Shown here one piece after another: positions 46,012 through 57,739 of a stretch of DNA of 64,000 nucleotides. The DNA lies in NCBI GenBank assembly GCA_036971475.1, contig JBAIZL010000002.1:174971024-175035023 (forward strand), written 5' to 3'. The position numbers were made by a program, and so were the translations under genes. The stretch's first letter is position 1. Every line of letters begins with the position of its first letter. The notes beneath the pieces were generated by a model that saw nothing but the letters and a program-made list of their open reading frames with translations, ran no database searches and had not been told where the DNA came from. Source of the DNA: Prosapia bicincta. Its lineage: Eukaryota > Arthropoda > Insecta > Hemiptera > Cercopidae.

Positions 46012-46390
46012 CGCGGCAAAACCCTTAAGCTTGCACCCTCTCAGGGAGAATTTCTGTCACCAATTTCACGTTCCACACCCTAAAACTAAACCTGGTGATG
46101 ATGGACTATTTAGGGCAGTGCAGCCGCGGTCAAAATATGATCCAATCCGACTTAACATATCCCGGTACATGTGCTTTGTCGAGCATGATCTGCCAGTGGA
46201 TAAATCCCTGGACCTTGTTTTAAAAACCAACCAAAATATTCAAACCCATTTAGATTGCAATTTATACCTTATAAAATTGTGTTTGACTATAAATTTATCT
46301 GTTACTTTCTTATTCCAATATTATTTGTTAGTAATCTTTTTGCTAGTTTAATTTAATTACTTAACTTATTTCTTGTTGCTGGTTTAGCTT
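46009..46390 (-). repeat. Remaining 3' portion of the 3' LTR
   Basis: Aligns with 48871-49290 (TGCCGCGGC, CTTAAGTTTGCACCCTCTCAG, TTCACGTTC, ATGATCC, CCAGTGGATAAATCCCTGGA). Similarity stops at TTCTTGTTGCTGGTT, where it joins the protease region: an internal deletion breakpoint. Confidence 0.8.
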
Positions 46391-46540
46391 TGTAGATGTA
46401 GTTGTGCTATTTTTAATTGGGTAACCGTGTTATAATTTTTTGTCTTTATTTCGTAGTATGCTGAGATCAATGTCTTTCAGTGCATCTTCTTTTTCTACTT
46501 TAGGTTTTACTATTTTTAAGGCAGCCGATTTAACAAAGTT

Positions 46541-46792
46541 TTAGTATAGTAACTGTTCATTTATCTCGTAGGTGTTGAATGAGCGTTCTAGGTTTATACG
46601 GGACTTTAATTTCTTCAAAGCATTTATTCCGAGTAGGAGGTCAACCCTTAGGGTATATACTAATAGAAATAATAGATCCATGGTCCCAACATTGAATGTT
46701 ATGGTAGCATTGTCTGTAGTTTGACAATTTTTAACACAGATCCTAACTACGTGACAGACCAACATTAAACTCTGGAAGCTCGTAAAACTCAT
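46541..46792 (-). pseudogene. Gypsy protease/gag-pol junction remnant
   Basis: The minus-strand frame contains VDLLLGINALKKLKSRINLE, resembling the C-terminal DxLLGxDxL segment of retropepsins. The upstream DSG-type catalytic motif is not clear. It lies downstream of gag and just before the deletion that removed RT. Confidence 0.6.
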
Positions 46793-46799
46793 TTCCTAA

Positions 46800-48420
46800 T
46801 TGTTTTAAGGCTAAATATTCGATGTTCTGCATCACTGACCATTGGGCCCATGTGTCAATCTCTGCTGTTATTTCTTGTCTGTTTATATAACATTGAATAG
46901 CCGGACACGGATCTATCTGCCTATTAGATTGTATTGGGTCTTCCCCTCCTCTAATAGTTCGTCTCTGAAATTCATGTACAGTCCTCCCCGGCTTATCACT
47001 TTGTCATGGTGGTAAACCGGCATATCCCTATCTTCATGATTATGCTGGATCCCTAGCCTGAGCAAACTACTCTTATACCGACCAGAGGTCCTACTTCCTA
47101 GACTTTTTATGTCGGTCACTAGGTCTCGGGATGGCTGAGAAAAGATCTGTGTTTTGAGGATACTTGGATTTGGGCTTTTTTGGTGTAACTATAGGATCGT
47201 GGTTAGGGGTAAGTTTCTGTTTTGAGGTGATATTTTGGTTCCCTGGTGGTATTGTGGTTCCCATTTCCGTTACCTTTCCTCTCACTTTCTGAAACATTAT
47301 CTATATGTTGTAGGAACGTAATGGCATTTTTTGTAATGTTAGTAGGGTTTCCTACGCTCCATAACTGCACATTACTTCCGGAATGCCCCATAATCATGAA
47401 AATCAGGTGTTGTTCAGGGATAACAAAATTTAATTTTTTTTTTGTGGTTTATCATCTTGACAAAGTACTCTGGCATGCTAAATGGGCTATTAGGATAGTA
47501 TCGCCCCTGATTGATTTGCCACCTAACCAGTTCCTGTTTTTAAAAATTCAAAAAATGCTTGACAAATTTCTCCCTAAGTTAATCATAGGTTTCTGTCCCT
47601 ATTTTTATCGCCTTCCACCATGCATCCGCAGCCTCCTTCAAGTATTTCTCAACTATCGATTTCCTCAAAGAGTCCTTCGATCTCATTGAGAAAATTCATG
47701 GGGTCCTCTTTTTCATCCCCCCAAAATCCTATTTTTGTGTGGCACGCATCATTAAAATGGTCGAGAACCCTGGGCATACAGGTTTGTGTAACAGGTCCCT
47801 TTTCGCCTACTCATCTCGCTCTTTCCTGTACTCTTTTAAGTTTTTTGTTGCACAGCATCAACATTTTGTTCTATCACTACCACTCACTCATTTATTTTTT
47901 TGTCTTTATCTTCAACTTCATATTTAATTTCACCTTTCCTTTTTCTAGTTCATTTGTTTTTAGTTCCGTTTCTTTCTTATAAATTTCGACTTGTAATTGG
48001 AATGCTCCTGATATTTTTTGTCTCTTTTCGTTCTTCTGATTCTTTTCTTCTTTCGTTTTTTCTCTCTTCGCCTCCCTTACTGTATTATCTAATTCCCTTT
48101 CCTTCAATCATTCTTCCTTTTTTCCTACCTGAATTTTCTATCTCTCTCTCTCTCTCCTGTTTTTCCTTTGTCTTCCTTTCTTCTTCTAGTCCTTTTTATT
48201 TTAATATTTTTTGTTTTTCTAATACTTTTCCTTTTTTCTTTCTTGTTTTACTTGTCTCCTTCTTACCTTTTCTCTTTTATCTCTAGCGGCATTCACTGCC
48301 AATCTCTCCTGTTTTTTCTCTTTCTTGTTTTCTAATGCTTTTTCTGCCTCTCTTGTTTTTCGTGTATTCTTCTTTCTCCGTCTTCCTTTTCTTAACCGTC
48401 ATTCTCCGCTTTGAAGGAAT
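46800..48420 (-). pseudogene. Decayed Ty3/gypsy gag
   Basis: Across interrupted minus frames: a Lys/Glu-rich likely coiled-coil stretch (48107-47892), then DPMNFLNEIEGLFEEI, LREKFVKHFLNF and SMPEYFVKMI, which follow the order of arthropod gypsy Gag (capsid-like region). Stops and frame changes are many. No CCHC zinc knuckle was found. The plus strand of 47.9-48.4 kb is pyrimidine-rich and yields spurious hydrophobic frames. Confidence 0.7.
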
Positions 48421-48847
48421 CTGATAATTTATCTATTTCTCGTTTCAACAAAATTTATATATACTTTTCTTTTAATTATTTAATTTTAACTTCTTTTTTG
48501 AATTTAATTTTCTTTATTCTTACTTCACCACAATTCAGCCCAGATGATCCATTCGATGTTATGCTCTGAATATTCATCAAAAATATTTAGTCTTTTATTC
48601 TATTGCTTAATGATTATTATTTATTTTTTAAAAACCTTCAATTTAAACTGTTATTACGTCATTGATTTTCTGGATTTTATTTATTTAAATTACTTAACTT
48701 TGATTAATTTTCATTTATATTTTATTTTTTTAAAAACTGCATTTTATTTTCTTAGTTTTTTATGTATCAAAATTTATTTTTATTAATGTAACTGTTTTTA
48801 TATTTTATTTTTAATAATAGTGTGATTAATTTTAATTTTTTAAATCA

Positions 48848-48870
48848 CATCTTGTCACGGTTGCCAATTT
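48848..48870 (-). promoter_or_regulatory. Primer-binding site of gypsy element
   Basis: On the minus strand the LTR end CCGCGGCA is followed by AAAT and then TGGCAACCGTGACAAG. The TGG start and 4-nt spacing are typical. The sequence resembles the tRNA-Arg-type site of the mdg1/412 group (recalled, not searched). Confidence 0.7.
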
Positions 48871-51255
48871 TGCCGCGGCCAAAACCTTAAGTTTGCACCC
48901 TCTCAGGGGACTTTTCTGTCCCCGATTTCACGTTCTACATCCTACCAACAATGTGCCCACATTTACGCGGTTTTAGCGTAAGCTATATCTGGTTATGATG
49001 TTCTCTGTAAGGCCGAAACACGCAGTTTAATCGCTGTCAAAATATGATCCCACCCGACTTACCATATCCAGGTACCTGTGGTGTGTCGTGCGTGATCTGC
49101 CAGTGGATAAATCCCTGGACTTTGTTTTAAAAACTAACCAACATGTTCAAACTCATTTAGGGAATAATTTATACCTTGTAATCTTGTGTTGGACTAAAAC
49201 TTTATCTGTTAATTTCTCATTCTAATAATATTTCTTAAGAATCTTTTCCTTAGTATAATTTAATTATTTAATTTTAATCTTGTTGCTGGTTGGAAAAATT
49301 GCATAAAATGGTATTTACTAAATTTACCACAGGTTAATAATAATAATTTGAAACATTTTTTGCTTTTTCTATTTTGATTTAATTACTTGAGAAATTAAAA
49401 TTTGCTTTTCAAACATGTCCTGATTAAATTCCATTTATGAATTATGGATTTATGAATTTAATTATTCCTCATTAAATTCCATTAACTTTGCTTTATTTTT
49501 TTACTATTATTTATAAGATATTCTTTAGACATGAAATATGTTTCAATGTTTTATAAATTTCTTAAATAATCATATAGTCATAGCATAACGATCAACAGTC
49601 AATTGGGAAACATTATTATTTAATTGTTTCTAACGTTTGAAGTCCTTATAAAAACAATTTGGTTTTTTAGAGTTCAAAATTTCACACAAAATTACATACC
49701 TATTTAAATATAACAAAAGAATAATTTATATCCATTTACTATGTGTTATTTGATTATGAAGTTTGGTAGACGTAACGTCCAGAAGTACTTCCTAGTGTCT
49801 TTGGATTTAATTTATATTTGTGCTCCTAAACATAAATCTTAAGAATTTTAGAACCTAAATAACTGGATTCACGTTCTTACAGTTATTTGATGCTGTATTT
49901 TAGATTTAATATATATGGACATGCAATAAATTCTACTAACTTAATTGCTAAATCATCTTTTATTGATTTTCTTTTTGAATGGCTTATTCTTTTCCTGATA
50001 TTGATTCTAATTAAATTATTTTATTAATATTTATTTTAAACATATATAGATTTTGACTTTATTAAAAAGTTAACTTTTTAATACTTAATCTTATGATTCT
50101 AGAGGTTGCAATTTAATCTTTGAACAAATTATTATTTCTTGACCACAAATATTATAACTGTTAAAGAAATAGTCATTTGCTTACATATTCTTTAATTATT
50201 AATTTTCAACAAGTGATAAAATTTTTGTATTAAGAAATTTGATTACATGATTTTAAAACATTTTCACAAGTATTAATAAATGGTTAATTTCTAATAAAAT
50301 TTAGACTTGCGCCAAAAACATTCACTGGGATTGCTGTGGTTTTCTTAGATTTTCTTAGATGGACTCGGTGCCATCGGCACTGATTGGTTTTAGGTCCGGT
50401 TTAGAAATTTGTTTATAAAATTTTACATTGTTCGATTTCGCTGGTGGTCGAAGGCAGATCATCTCCACGTCAACCTTGAGCTTGGTTTTCTTCTCAGTCA
50501 CGGAACAGCATCCTCGAACTTCCTTCTGGATATCCGGAAACTCGTCCGTCTCGAACGAAAGCTGATTTGTCAGTCCCATGCTAGCGGGCAGTTTTCCCTA
50601 CCTTGCTACCGGGTTTATAGGTTTGTCAAGACCTTGTCCTAACTTGTTACATAGTGTCCTATTGAACTTTCTTTCGAATATTTTTGCTTGTTTTTTCGCT
50701 GATACTTGAAAATATCACATATGGTGTAATATTGTGATATTGTTTAATGCCATATACATTTTTACCCTTCAAAATGTTTTTAACGGCACTCGAAACTATT
50801 TCTTCCCGCACTTGACACTTTTCTAATATTCAGAGCATTTATTATACCTATTAATATATACATTTATTAAATAAATTTGGTAATAAATTTTATAATAAAT
50901 TGTTAATTTACAATAATCTTTTTTTATTAGTTTTTTAAACATTCTCTTAAACTTTAATGTTTTTTTTTCACTTTTATTTTCTTATTTTATTTTTACGTTT
51001 TGTTTTACATAAATAAAAAGTATTTATTTTATTTTAATATTACATGATAGGTGGAAAAAATCATTTATTTATAGTTGCTCTGTTTCGTGAACAAAGTCGA
51101 CCATTTGGAACGGCCTTGTTTACACAGATAGTGCATCTGATTACTTGCTACATCCATAGGGGCTATGTCATTTCTAAACTTTTACAAATTATTATTTTAA
51201 AAAGGTTTTGGCCTAAAAATAAAAATCTTCTCTTTGAGACTGTTTTGGCCGTCTC
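48871..51255 (-). repeat. 5' LTR (about 2.4 kb) of gypsy element
   Basis: Bounded by TGCCGCGG next to the primer-binding site and by GTCTC next to (CA)n. Its blocks recur in the solo LTR at 1296-3412. LTRs of this length are long for gypsy elements. The segment 50340-50640 is locally GC-richer, with overlapping open frames on both strands that I do not regard as genes. Confidence 0.78.
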
Positions 51256-51333
<78 letters not shown>

Positions 51334-51347
51334 CACACACACACACT
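51256..51347. repeat. (CA)n microsatellite, right flank of gypsy element
   Basis: About 90 bp of CA beginning directly after the LTR terminus GTCTCA. Confidence 0.95.
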
Positions 51348-52256
51348 CCAATTCATGCCATTAAATATAACTTTTACCAAACCAAAACCAGTAGCCTATA
51401 CACGCCTTAAAATAAATAAGAATGATTTTACAAAATGTTTATCAGTTGAAACAATAAATGTAAAGGGTTGATGCCTAACTTGCCGGTGGAACTGGGCCAA
51501 ATTAATTATTTATAGCTAATTAGTCTAATTGCTATAGCTTTGAACTGAGAGTTAAAGTAAATCAGTGATTGTTAAATACAAGTAGCCGTGTAATATTCTG
51601 GTTGTATTTCAGTCAAAAGATCCTGTAGAACCTCTTTAGGATTTCATTAGTTAAGGTAAAATTACCTTTAGATTACAAGTTTATCTCCTGGTCTGGTAAA
51701 TTACAATTGTACCTTCAATGAATCGAAAATGTGAATTGGTTCGGTAAAGTACAGTAATTGAATTTCTACATGTGATTATATACGATAAGAACTGATATGT
51801 TGTTAATTGATGGAATTTAACTTCCACCTTTATTTCAATAATGGAATAATTTCCAATCGTAGTTTAGGGTAAAAAAATTCTCAAACTATCATTCTATTTT
51901 TCTCATGAACTAAGTGGACATTTTATGCGGTACAAATATTGACCTCTATTCTTTTGAAGTTAAATAGGAAAAATTCCCTTAGTGTTATGATTTACGATAT
52001 TTCACACAGTTTATATTATTAAAGTTCTGAATAGTTACGAAGTTCAACTCCTATCTATTCTAAGACAAATCTAAAACACTCGTTGGAGAATTATGTTTAG
52101 AAAACAGGTTTCAATTCTAAATATTTACAGAAAATTTTTTTAACCATCGCAATTAAATCTTAAATACAGGCATGAGGGTTTTATTATGGGATCTGATATT
52201 AAAGTGAAATTACAAATTATTAGATTGTTATAATGGTCTAGTGAGAATACTCTGAA
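51348..52256. other. AT-rich intergenic sequence
   Basis: Nothing recognised. Confidence 0.5.
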
Positions 52257-52385
52257 GTGATATCACAATTAAATTAAAACTTAGGCAATGAGATCTTGAT
52301 ATTATACCATTATATAAACTATATATAGTGTAATGGTCTAATGTCCAGTACCTATTCGCTAAGTTTTAATTGTGATATATATAGT
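52257..52385. repeat. Short foldback (MITE-like), about 130 bp
   Basis: The left arm GATATCACAATTAAATTAAAACTTAG... and the right arm ...CTAAGTTTTAATTGTGATAT are imperfect inverted copies around TATAAACTATA. Non-coding. Confidence 0.65.
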
Positions 52386-53630
52386 TAGGAAAATATGCCT
52401 ACACTTGGATTGTTTGAAATAATGTTATACCCATTCATGTCTCTTATACTCACTCTAAAACCTATTTCATAAATAATAATAAAAGCTATCAGATGCTTGA
52501 AACACGAGAGGTTAGTTCGAGTTCGATAAAACATTTTCACCCATGAAGAATTTAAAAAATTGTATATATTGATAATATTAGTTTGAATTAAAGATATTTC
52601 CACTAATATATTCCAACTGACGCACAATAACTTCGGAGGATTCGTTACGAGAAGAAACTATCAATTATTATGAATAAAAAATATAATTTAAAATTTCCCC
52701 TTTTTTATAATGAACTATGCAAATAATCTTCCTTTGGCCGTGACGATTTGCGCATACTAGAATTAACATAATAGCTTCAATAGTAAACCAAAAACTAATT
52801 GCTGAACCTGTTACTAGTCGTCCTTAGATCTATGAGTTACTATCAGATACTTAATGGCTCCCTCTGGAAGATGGTATGCCCAGCAATGTCCTTCCTCGGT
52901 CACTAGAACTACGTGAATAACCTGTTCGCTTGGACTCTCAGTATTGGACCGCTACAAGAAAAAACACTTTTATTTTATTTCAAAAATATACCGGAAAAAG
53001 CAAGCTTTGCCCTCTCAGCTGTATTACAATCGGTCAGCTGTAGGTCTCTCCTGGCAAAGATTGGAACTCTTTACTAGTTTGGCGAAGATATGAAAAAAAA
53101 GATACAGACCTTCCCCACGAAACGATGTTAACCCTCTTGAGTGAGTTTGAGGTCAGTGTATCAATTTAGAATCTGAGACGGTATCATAGAGGTTGGGCAG
53201 CATACAACACATGGAATGTCCGGTCCCAAGGCGTCCCCACGCCAACTCTCATGATGACTGAATATCACTTGAATGTGATTCGTTTAAACTCTCTGTCTTT
53301 TTGCCTCATATTCCTTACACCTCATTATAATATCCATAAATGTCATAAGAAAAAAAGATAATTATAATCATCCACAGAAGTATAACACCTAGACTAATTA
53401 TTGCAAGACTTCTTCCGAATGACAACGCGTCCACTGGGTTCATTCTGAATTCTGGAGTAATTTATTCATTTCTCAGGGATCTCTTTCAGAATGATAATGC
53501 GTCTGCCATGTTCAATCTTAATTTAGGGTAAGTAGAGGAGGAAGGGAAAGAAAGGGAGAAGGAGGAGGTTGCCTTGGGATAAACATTTTAGCAGGTTCTA
53601 AGCTCTCTATTTGGGTTTCCATACGGGGAG
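52386..53630. other. Intergenic sequence
   Basis: Slightly less AT-rich at 52.9-53.6 kb, with no recognisable coding content. Confidence 0.45.
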
Positions 53631-53637
53631 GTTAGAA

Positions 53638-54290
53638 CTTTGACAAACCAAATTATACCAAATAATTCTAATCATCCATATAATCAAAAAATGGCTGCAT
53701 TATATAACTTATTATATAGAATGCATAAAATACCCATGAATGAAGAAAATAAAATAAGAGAAAAAAACATAATTTATCAAATTGCATTAGAAAACGGTTA
53801 TAAAAAGAAAACTATTGACAAACTTAATTATAATATTTTTAATAAACAAAATAATAATTTAATTTGCAATAATAATAATAATAATAATAATACAATATGG
53901 ACTTCATTTTTATTTATAGGCCATGAAATAAAAAATATCACCAAAATATTTAAAAATACAAATATCAAAATTGCATACAAAACTAATAACAAAATAATAA
54001 ACATAATAAATAACAATAATAAAACAATTAATATGCATGAAAAAGGTGGTGTTTATAAACTAGAATGCGAAAATTGTAATAAAGCTTATATAGGTCAAAC
54101 AAAGAAAACATTAAAAGAAAGATATAAAGAACATTTAAATGCCTATATTAATCCACAAATATGTAAATCAAATTTCGCAAATCATTGTATTAATAATAAG
54201 CACCAATTTCCAAATATAGAAAATATGAGACTTATAAATGAAATTAATAAGGGATTAAGAATGAATATATATTAAGCATTCGAAATATAT
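53638..54290 (+). pseudogene. PLE-2, 5'-truncated: RT linker + GIY-YIG endonuclease
   Basis: Starts at TNQIIPNNSNHPYNQKMAAL, the segment just after the RT core in PLEs, so the RT itself is missing. It then has an Asn-rich stretch (AAT repeats at about 53870-53892) and a complete GIY-YIG region: GVYKLECENC (GIY position and CxxC), KAYIGQTKKTLKERYKEH and a later Glu. A TAA at 54273-54275 interrupts NIY*AFEIYKH, where an acidic codon is expected, leaving about 35 further codons in frame to a TAA at about 54386. The true start is absent. It is only distantly similar to PLE-1 and is more AT-rich. Confidence 0.9.
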
Positions 54291-54562
54291 AAACACAATA
54301 ATAATAACAAATTAATAAAAGAACAAATACAAATACATTCTAAATTTCATACTATATTCAATGTCTATAATGTTACAGCAACAAAATAAATTTGGCAATT
54401 TGTATACATATAGCAACAATTCTTTTTCTAATTAGACATATGTTTTAGGCCTATAGCTTACATTATTTTAATTTTCATTCCTGATGATGTTGGTACTGTT
54501 TGCCAACGAAAAGCTTTGGATATAAATTAATAAATATTCTTGTATTTGAATAACCTATGTTG

Positions 54563-54565
<3 letters not shown>
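54291..54565 (+). repeat. PLE-2 3' region and terminal repeat
   Basis: After the remaining frame come AT-rich sequence, the hammerhead at 54472-54524, and the tail AAATATTCTTGTATTTGAAT that is shared with the remnants at 0.2-0.6 and 30.3-30.5 kb. It ends at a (TA)n tract. Confidence 0.8.
54472..54524 (+). ncRNA. Hammerhead ribozyme (type I), PLE-2
   Basis: CUGAUGA 54481-54487, bulged U54488, stem II GUUGG 54489-54493 with CCAAC 54503-54507, GAAA 54508-54511, minimal stem III AAG/CUU, predicted cleavage after U54517. Differs by only one loop base from 30386-30422. Its position just 3' of a PLE ORF ties the 30-kb palindrome to this family. Confidence 0.88.

Positions 54566-54622
<57 letters not shown>
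54566..54622. repeat. (TA)n microsatellite
   Basis: TA tract directly after the PLE-2 tail, as also seen beside the 30-kb remnant. Confidence 0.95.
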
Positions 54623-54628
<6 letters not shown>

Positions 54629-55014
54629 GAGTTTTTTACAGGTTAAAATAATTTAATTAAGTTTTAGCATGATTACAATATTATTTATATTAGAATTTCT
54701 GAATTTAATTGAAATTGGGCTTGCTCATTATTAATCTACAAGAGACTCTTAACTTTCTTTCCTTTTTATACTTAACTTAATTTACATAAATTTGTTTTGA
54801 TCTCAGGGTTGCTGTATAAGGTTCGGGTTGCAATTATAGAAAATAGAGTTTAAAATTATTTATAGTTCTGATTTATAAATATTTCTTTAATGGATTAATA
54901 AATAAAACTAATGTGATTGGCAGATAAACAGAAAAGTTCAATGTTATTTTAGGTTCACCTGTTCATGTCTCGTGGTCCTGAAGTTCCTTTCGTGCACTAT
55001 AATCCCAATAACTG
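54623..55014. other. AT-rich sequence
   Basis: Nothing recognised. Confidence 0.5.
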
Positions 55015-55600
55015 TTTTCGGCGATTTACTTAGTATTATTGCTTACGACGATTTACTTAGTATAATTGCTTATGACGATTTAATTAGTATAATTACTTAC
55101 GACGATTTAATTAGTATAATTGCTTACGACGATTTAATTAGTATAATTACTTACGACGATTTAATTAGTATAATTGCTTACGACGATTTACTTAGTATAA
55201 TTGCTTATGACGATTTAATTAGTATAATTACTTACGACGATTTAATCAGTATAATTGCTTAAGAAGAATTACTTACAATAATTGTTTACGACGATTTAAT
55301 TAGTATAATTGTTTACGACGATTTACATAGTATAATTGCTTACGACGATTTAATTAGTATAATTACTTACGACGATTTAATCTGTATAATTGCTTAAGAA
55401 GATTTACTTAGAATAATTGTTGACGCCGATTTAACTAGTATAATTGCTTACGATGATTCAATTAGCATAATTGCTTACGACGATTTAATTAGTATAATTA
55501 CTTACGACGATTTAATTAGTATAATTGCTTAAGAATATTTACTTACAATAATTGCTTACGACGATTCAATTAGCATAATTGCTTTCGACGATTTAATTAA
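55015..55600. repeat. 27-bp minisatellite, about 21 units
   Basis: Units of GACGATTTAATTAGTATAATT plus GCTTAC or ACTTAC, 27 bp long and so frame-preserving. Alternation of the two unit types makes a 54-bp higher-order repeat. In frame 3 the left part reads as repeats of YDDLISIIA or YDDLISIIT up to 55262, where GAAGAA variants bring a stop. Ends near 55600 with AATTAATGTT. Confidence 0.92.
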
Positions 55601-56003
55601 TGTTCCCTGTTTTCAATAATTTAATCAAAAAAATTTCACGAACTTGACCGACGTCTACGCTTATCGAACGTTCCTGGATAACCTACCGTTTCGGTGTTTT
55701 CCCAACTAACTTTCTGAACCTCTTATCCCTTTTCCCTTAGTTTAGACCAATCACATTTCTTAATTTTAAATATTTCTCGTACATTTTAAAATTTAACGTC
55801 TTTTTGCAACTGGCTTTCACTTAACGGTACCAGGTTTTTTGTTTCGTTTTTTTGCTCGCCCTTGAGTCTTTAAACTGACAACCTTTTTTGATAATTTGTG
55901 GAACTATAAAGTAATAATACTGTCAGTTTGGCCTTGTACATTGTAGTCTTAATTTTACAAACTTAATTTTTAGTACTCTTTAGAGTCCCTGTTAACATAT
56001 AGT

Positions 56004-56006
<3 letters not shown>
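55601..56006. other. Intergenic sequence
   Basis: Nothing recognised. Confidence 0.5.

Positions 56007-56076
<70 letters not shown>
56007..56076. repeat. (TA)n microsatellite
   Basis: About 70 bp of pure TA. Confidence 0.95.
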
Positions 56077-56078
<2 letters not shown>

Positions 56079-57662
56079 TTATTGGTCACATCTATACCTG
56101 AAGTAACCTTCTTTATGGGATCATTGCGAGATGTTTAGTAGTGAAACGAATGTCGATATAGAGTTATGGAAGTGAGAAACACGCCAATTTACTTTGATTC
56201 TTGACTACATTACGCGTTGTTAAAGTCCAATTCTTTATAATAATCCTATAAAACCTAAGATAATAGAGTGGTACACTTGTCTTTCATTTGACAGGTAATG
56301 GCTAATTTCATAACACTAATGGTTTTTAAGAAAAAATAGGTAATAAAAAATACTTAAACACGCAATCGCTCTTTGAATAAAATTAATGTTAACTCTAAGA
56401 CTTATACATTTTTTTTTTTTTTTTGTGTAAACAGCTTCAAAGCTGCTATGCGATGCCTTGTAAAGCCCTTATGTAAAAACCTTTTCTTTTTAGAATGTAT
56501 GATGTGTTCCGATACATATAAATGTTTGTTTCAGAATGAACATTTTTTTTTCAAATACCAGTTAGCCAACATTAAGACATTTTGAAACTTACCATCCCGT
56601 TAGAACCTGATCAAGGCATGTGTGCTAAAGGCGTGATAAAGTCACAAACTAGATAATACTTCTTGTTTGGCCTTTTTTAAAGATTATGTGATTTAGCGGT
56701 TGAAGAATGTGCTTAAAGAATAAAGAATTGGTATTCGTCAATAGATTGACCAAATTATGTTAACAATTTTTCACCATATATTATATGTCTTTCTAATCTG
56801 TGATGGATTTAGGATGAATCGTGGTTTTTAATAAATCATGTTGTTAATGATGTTTTATCAATAATATATTAAAAACTATCCAAGATTATAATTGAAAAAT
56901 ATATAAGAAATAATTTAAATATGCATTTCATAACACTGCAGAAAAAGCGTGGTTAAGAAATAAAAGCTACAACTCTTCTAGTGAAAAATAAACAAACTTT
57001 TAAGAAAACGTCACCAATATTTTCGTAAATATAGACATGAAGGTCATTACTTTCCAAATAACCACTGTTTTGCCTGTTTCGTCACCTTCGAAGACAATGC
57101 AAGGCCAAAAATATTTTAACCTACCACAATCTTTAGGTTTAAAACTCAAAAACATTCATGTTATTCAATATAAGTAAAATACCTTTTCTTAAAACGTATT
57201 GGATACATTCGCCTGTAACATACGTTAAACTCTATGAAAACATTTTTCAATAGTATATTTTATATCAGGTACCCAGTATATGTTCTCATAGACGGTACCC
57301 TAGACTACTTTAATACCATGTTAAATTTTCTATTTCTTTAAAGCCTAATTAATAGTTATATACGACCACTAATAAAATTCCCGGTTACACCAAATTTCGG
57401 TCATCATTAATTTAGTAATTATCATTTTTAGCTTTATATTTGGGAAGTAGAGAAAAGTTTTTGTCTTAAAATCTTCAAAAGGGCATTTAACGTACAAAGT
57501 TAGAAACGAAATGCGGGGGCACTTTAACCTTTCTCAAGAATTACTGAAGCAGAAAAGACTTCTTTGCAAGAACGGATTTCCTAGATAAGCTCGCTCCAAA
57601 CAAAAACAAGATAGTGCGTTGCTTCCTTCTAGATTCTTTTTAAACGTTCTTTACAAAATACT

Positions 57663-57664
<2 letters not shown>
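56077..57664. other. AT-rich intergenic sequence
   Basis: Nothing recognised. A short frame at 56373-56585 crosses a T18 run and has no motif. Confidence 0.5.

Positions 57665-57738
<74 letters not shown>
57665..57738. repeat. (TA)n microsatellite
   Basis: About 73 bp of pure TA. Confidence 0.95.

Positions 57739-57739
<1 letters not shown>

Larger units (their letters stand above)
46009..51255 (-). mobile_element. Ty3/gypsy LTR retrotransposon, internally deleted, in (CA)n
   Basis: In element (minus) order: full 5' LTR 51255-48871, primer-binding site, decayed gag, protease remnant, then a jump into the last 380 bp of the 3' LTR (46390-46009). RT, RNase H, integrase and most of the 3' LTR are missing. 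It is flanked on both sides by (CA)n, with 45846-46008 on the left and 51256-51347 on the right, so the insertion split one microsatellite. Confidence 0.82.

Noticed and set aside
47246..48286. Plus-strand hydrophobic frames
   Set aside because: They are complementary to the gag remnant and driven by pyrimidine-rich composition.
54972..55262. YDDLISIIA repeat protein
   Set aside because: The 27-bp unit is a multiple of three, so the frame stays open without coding constraint; no start context or homologue is evident.
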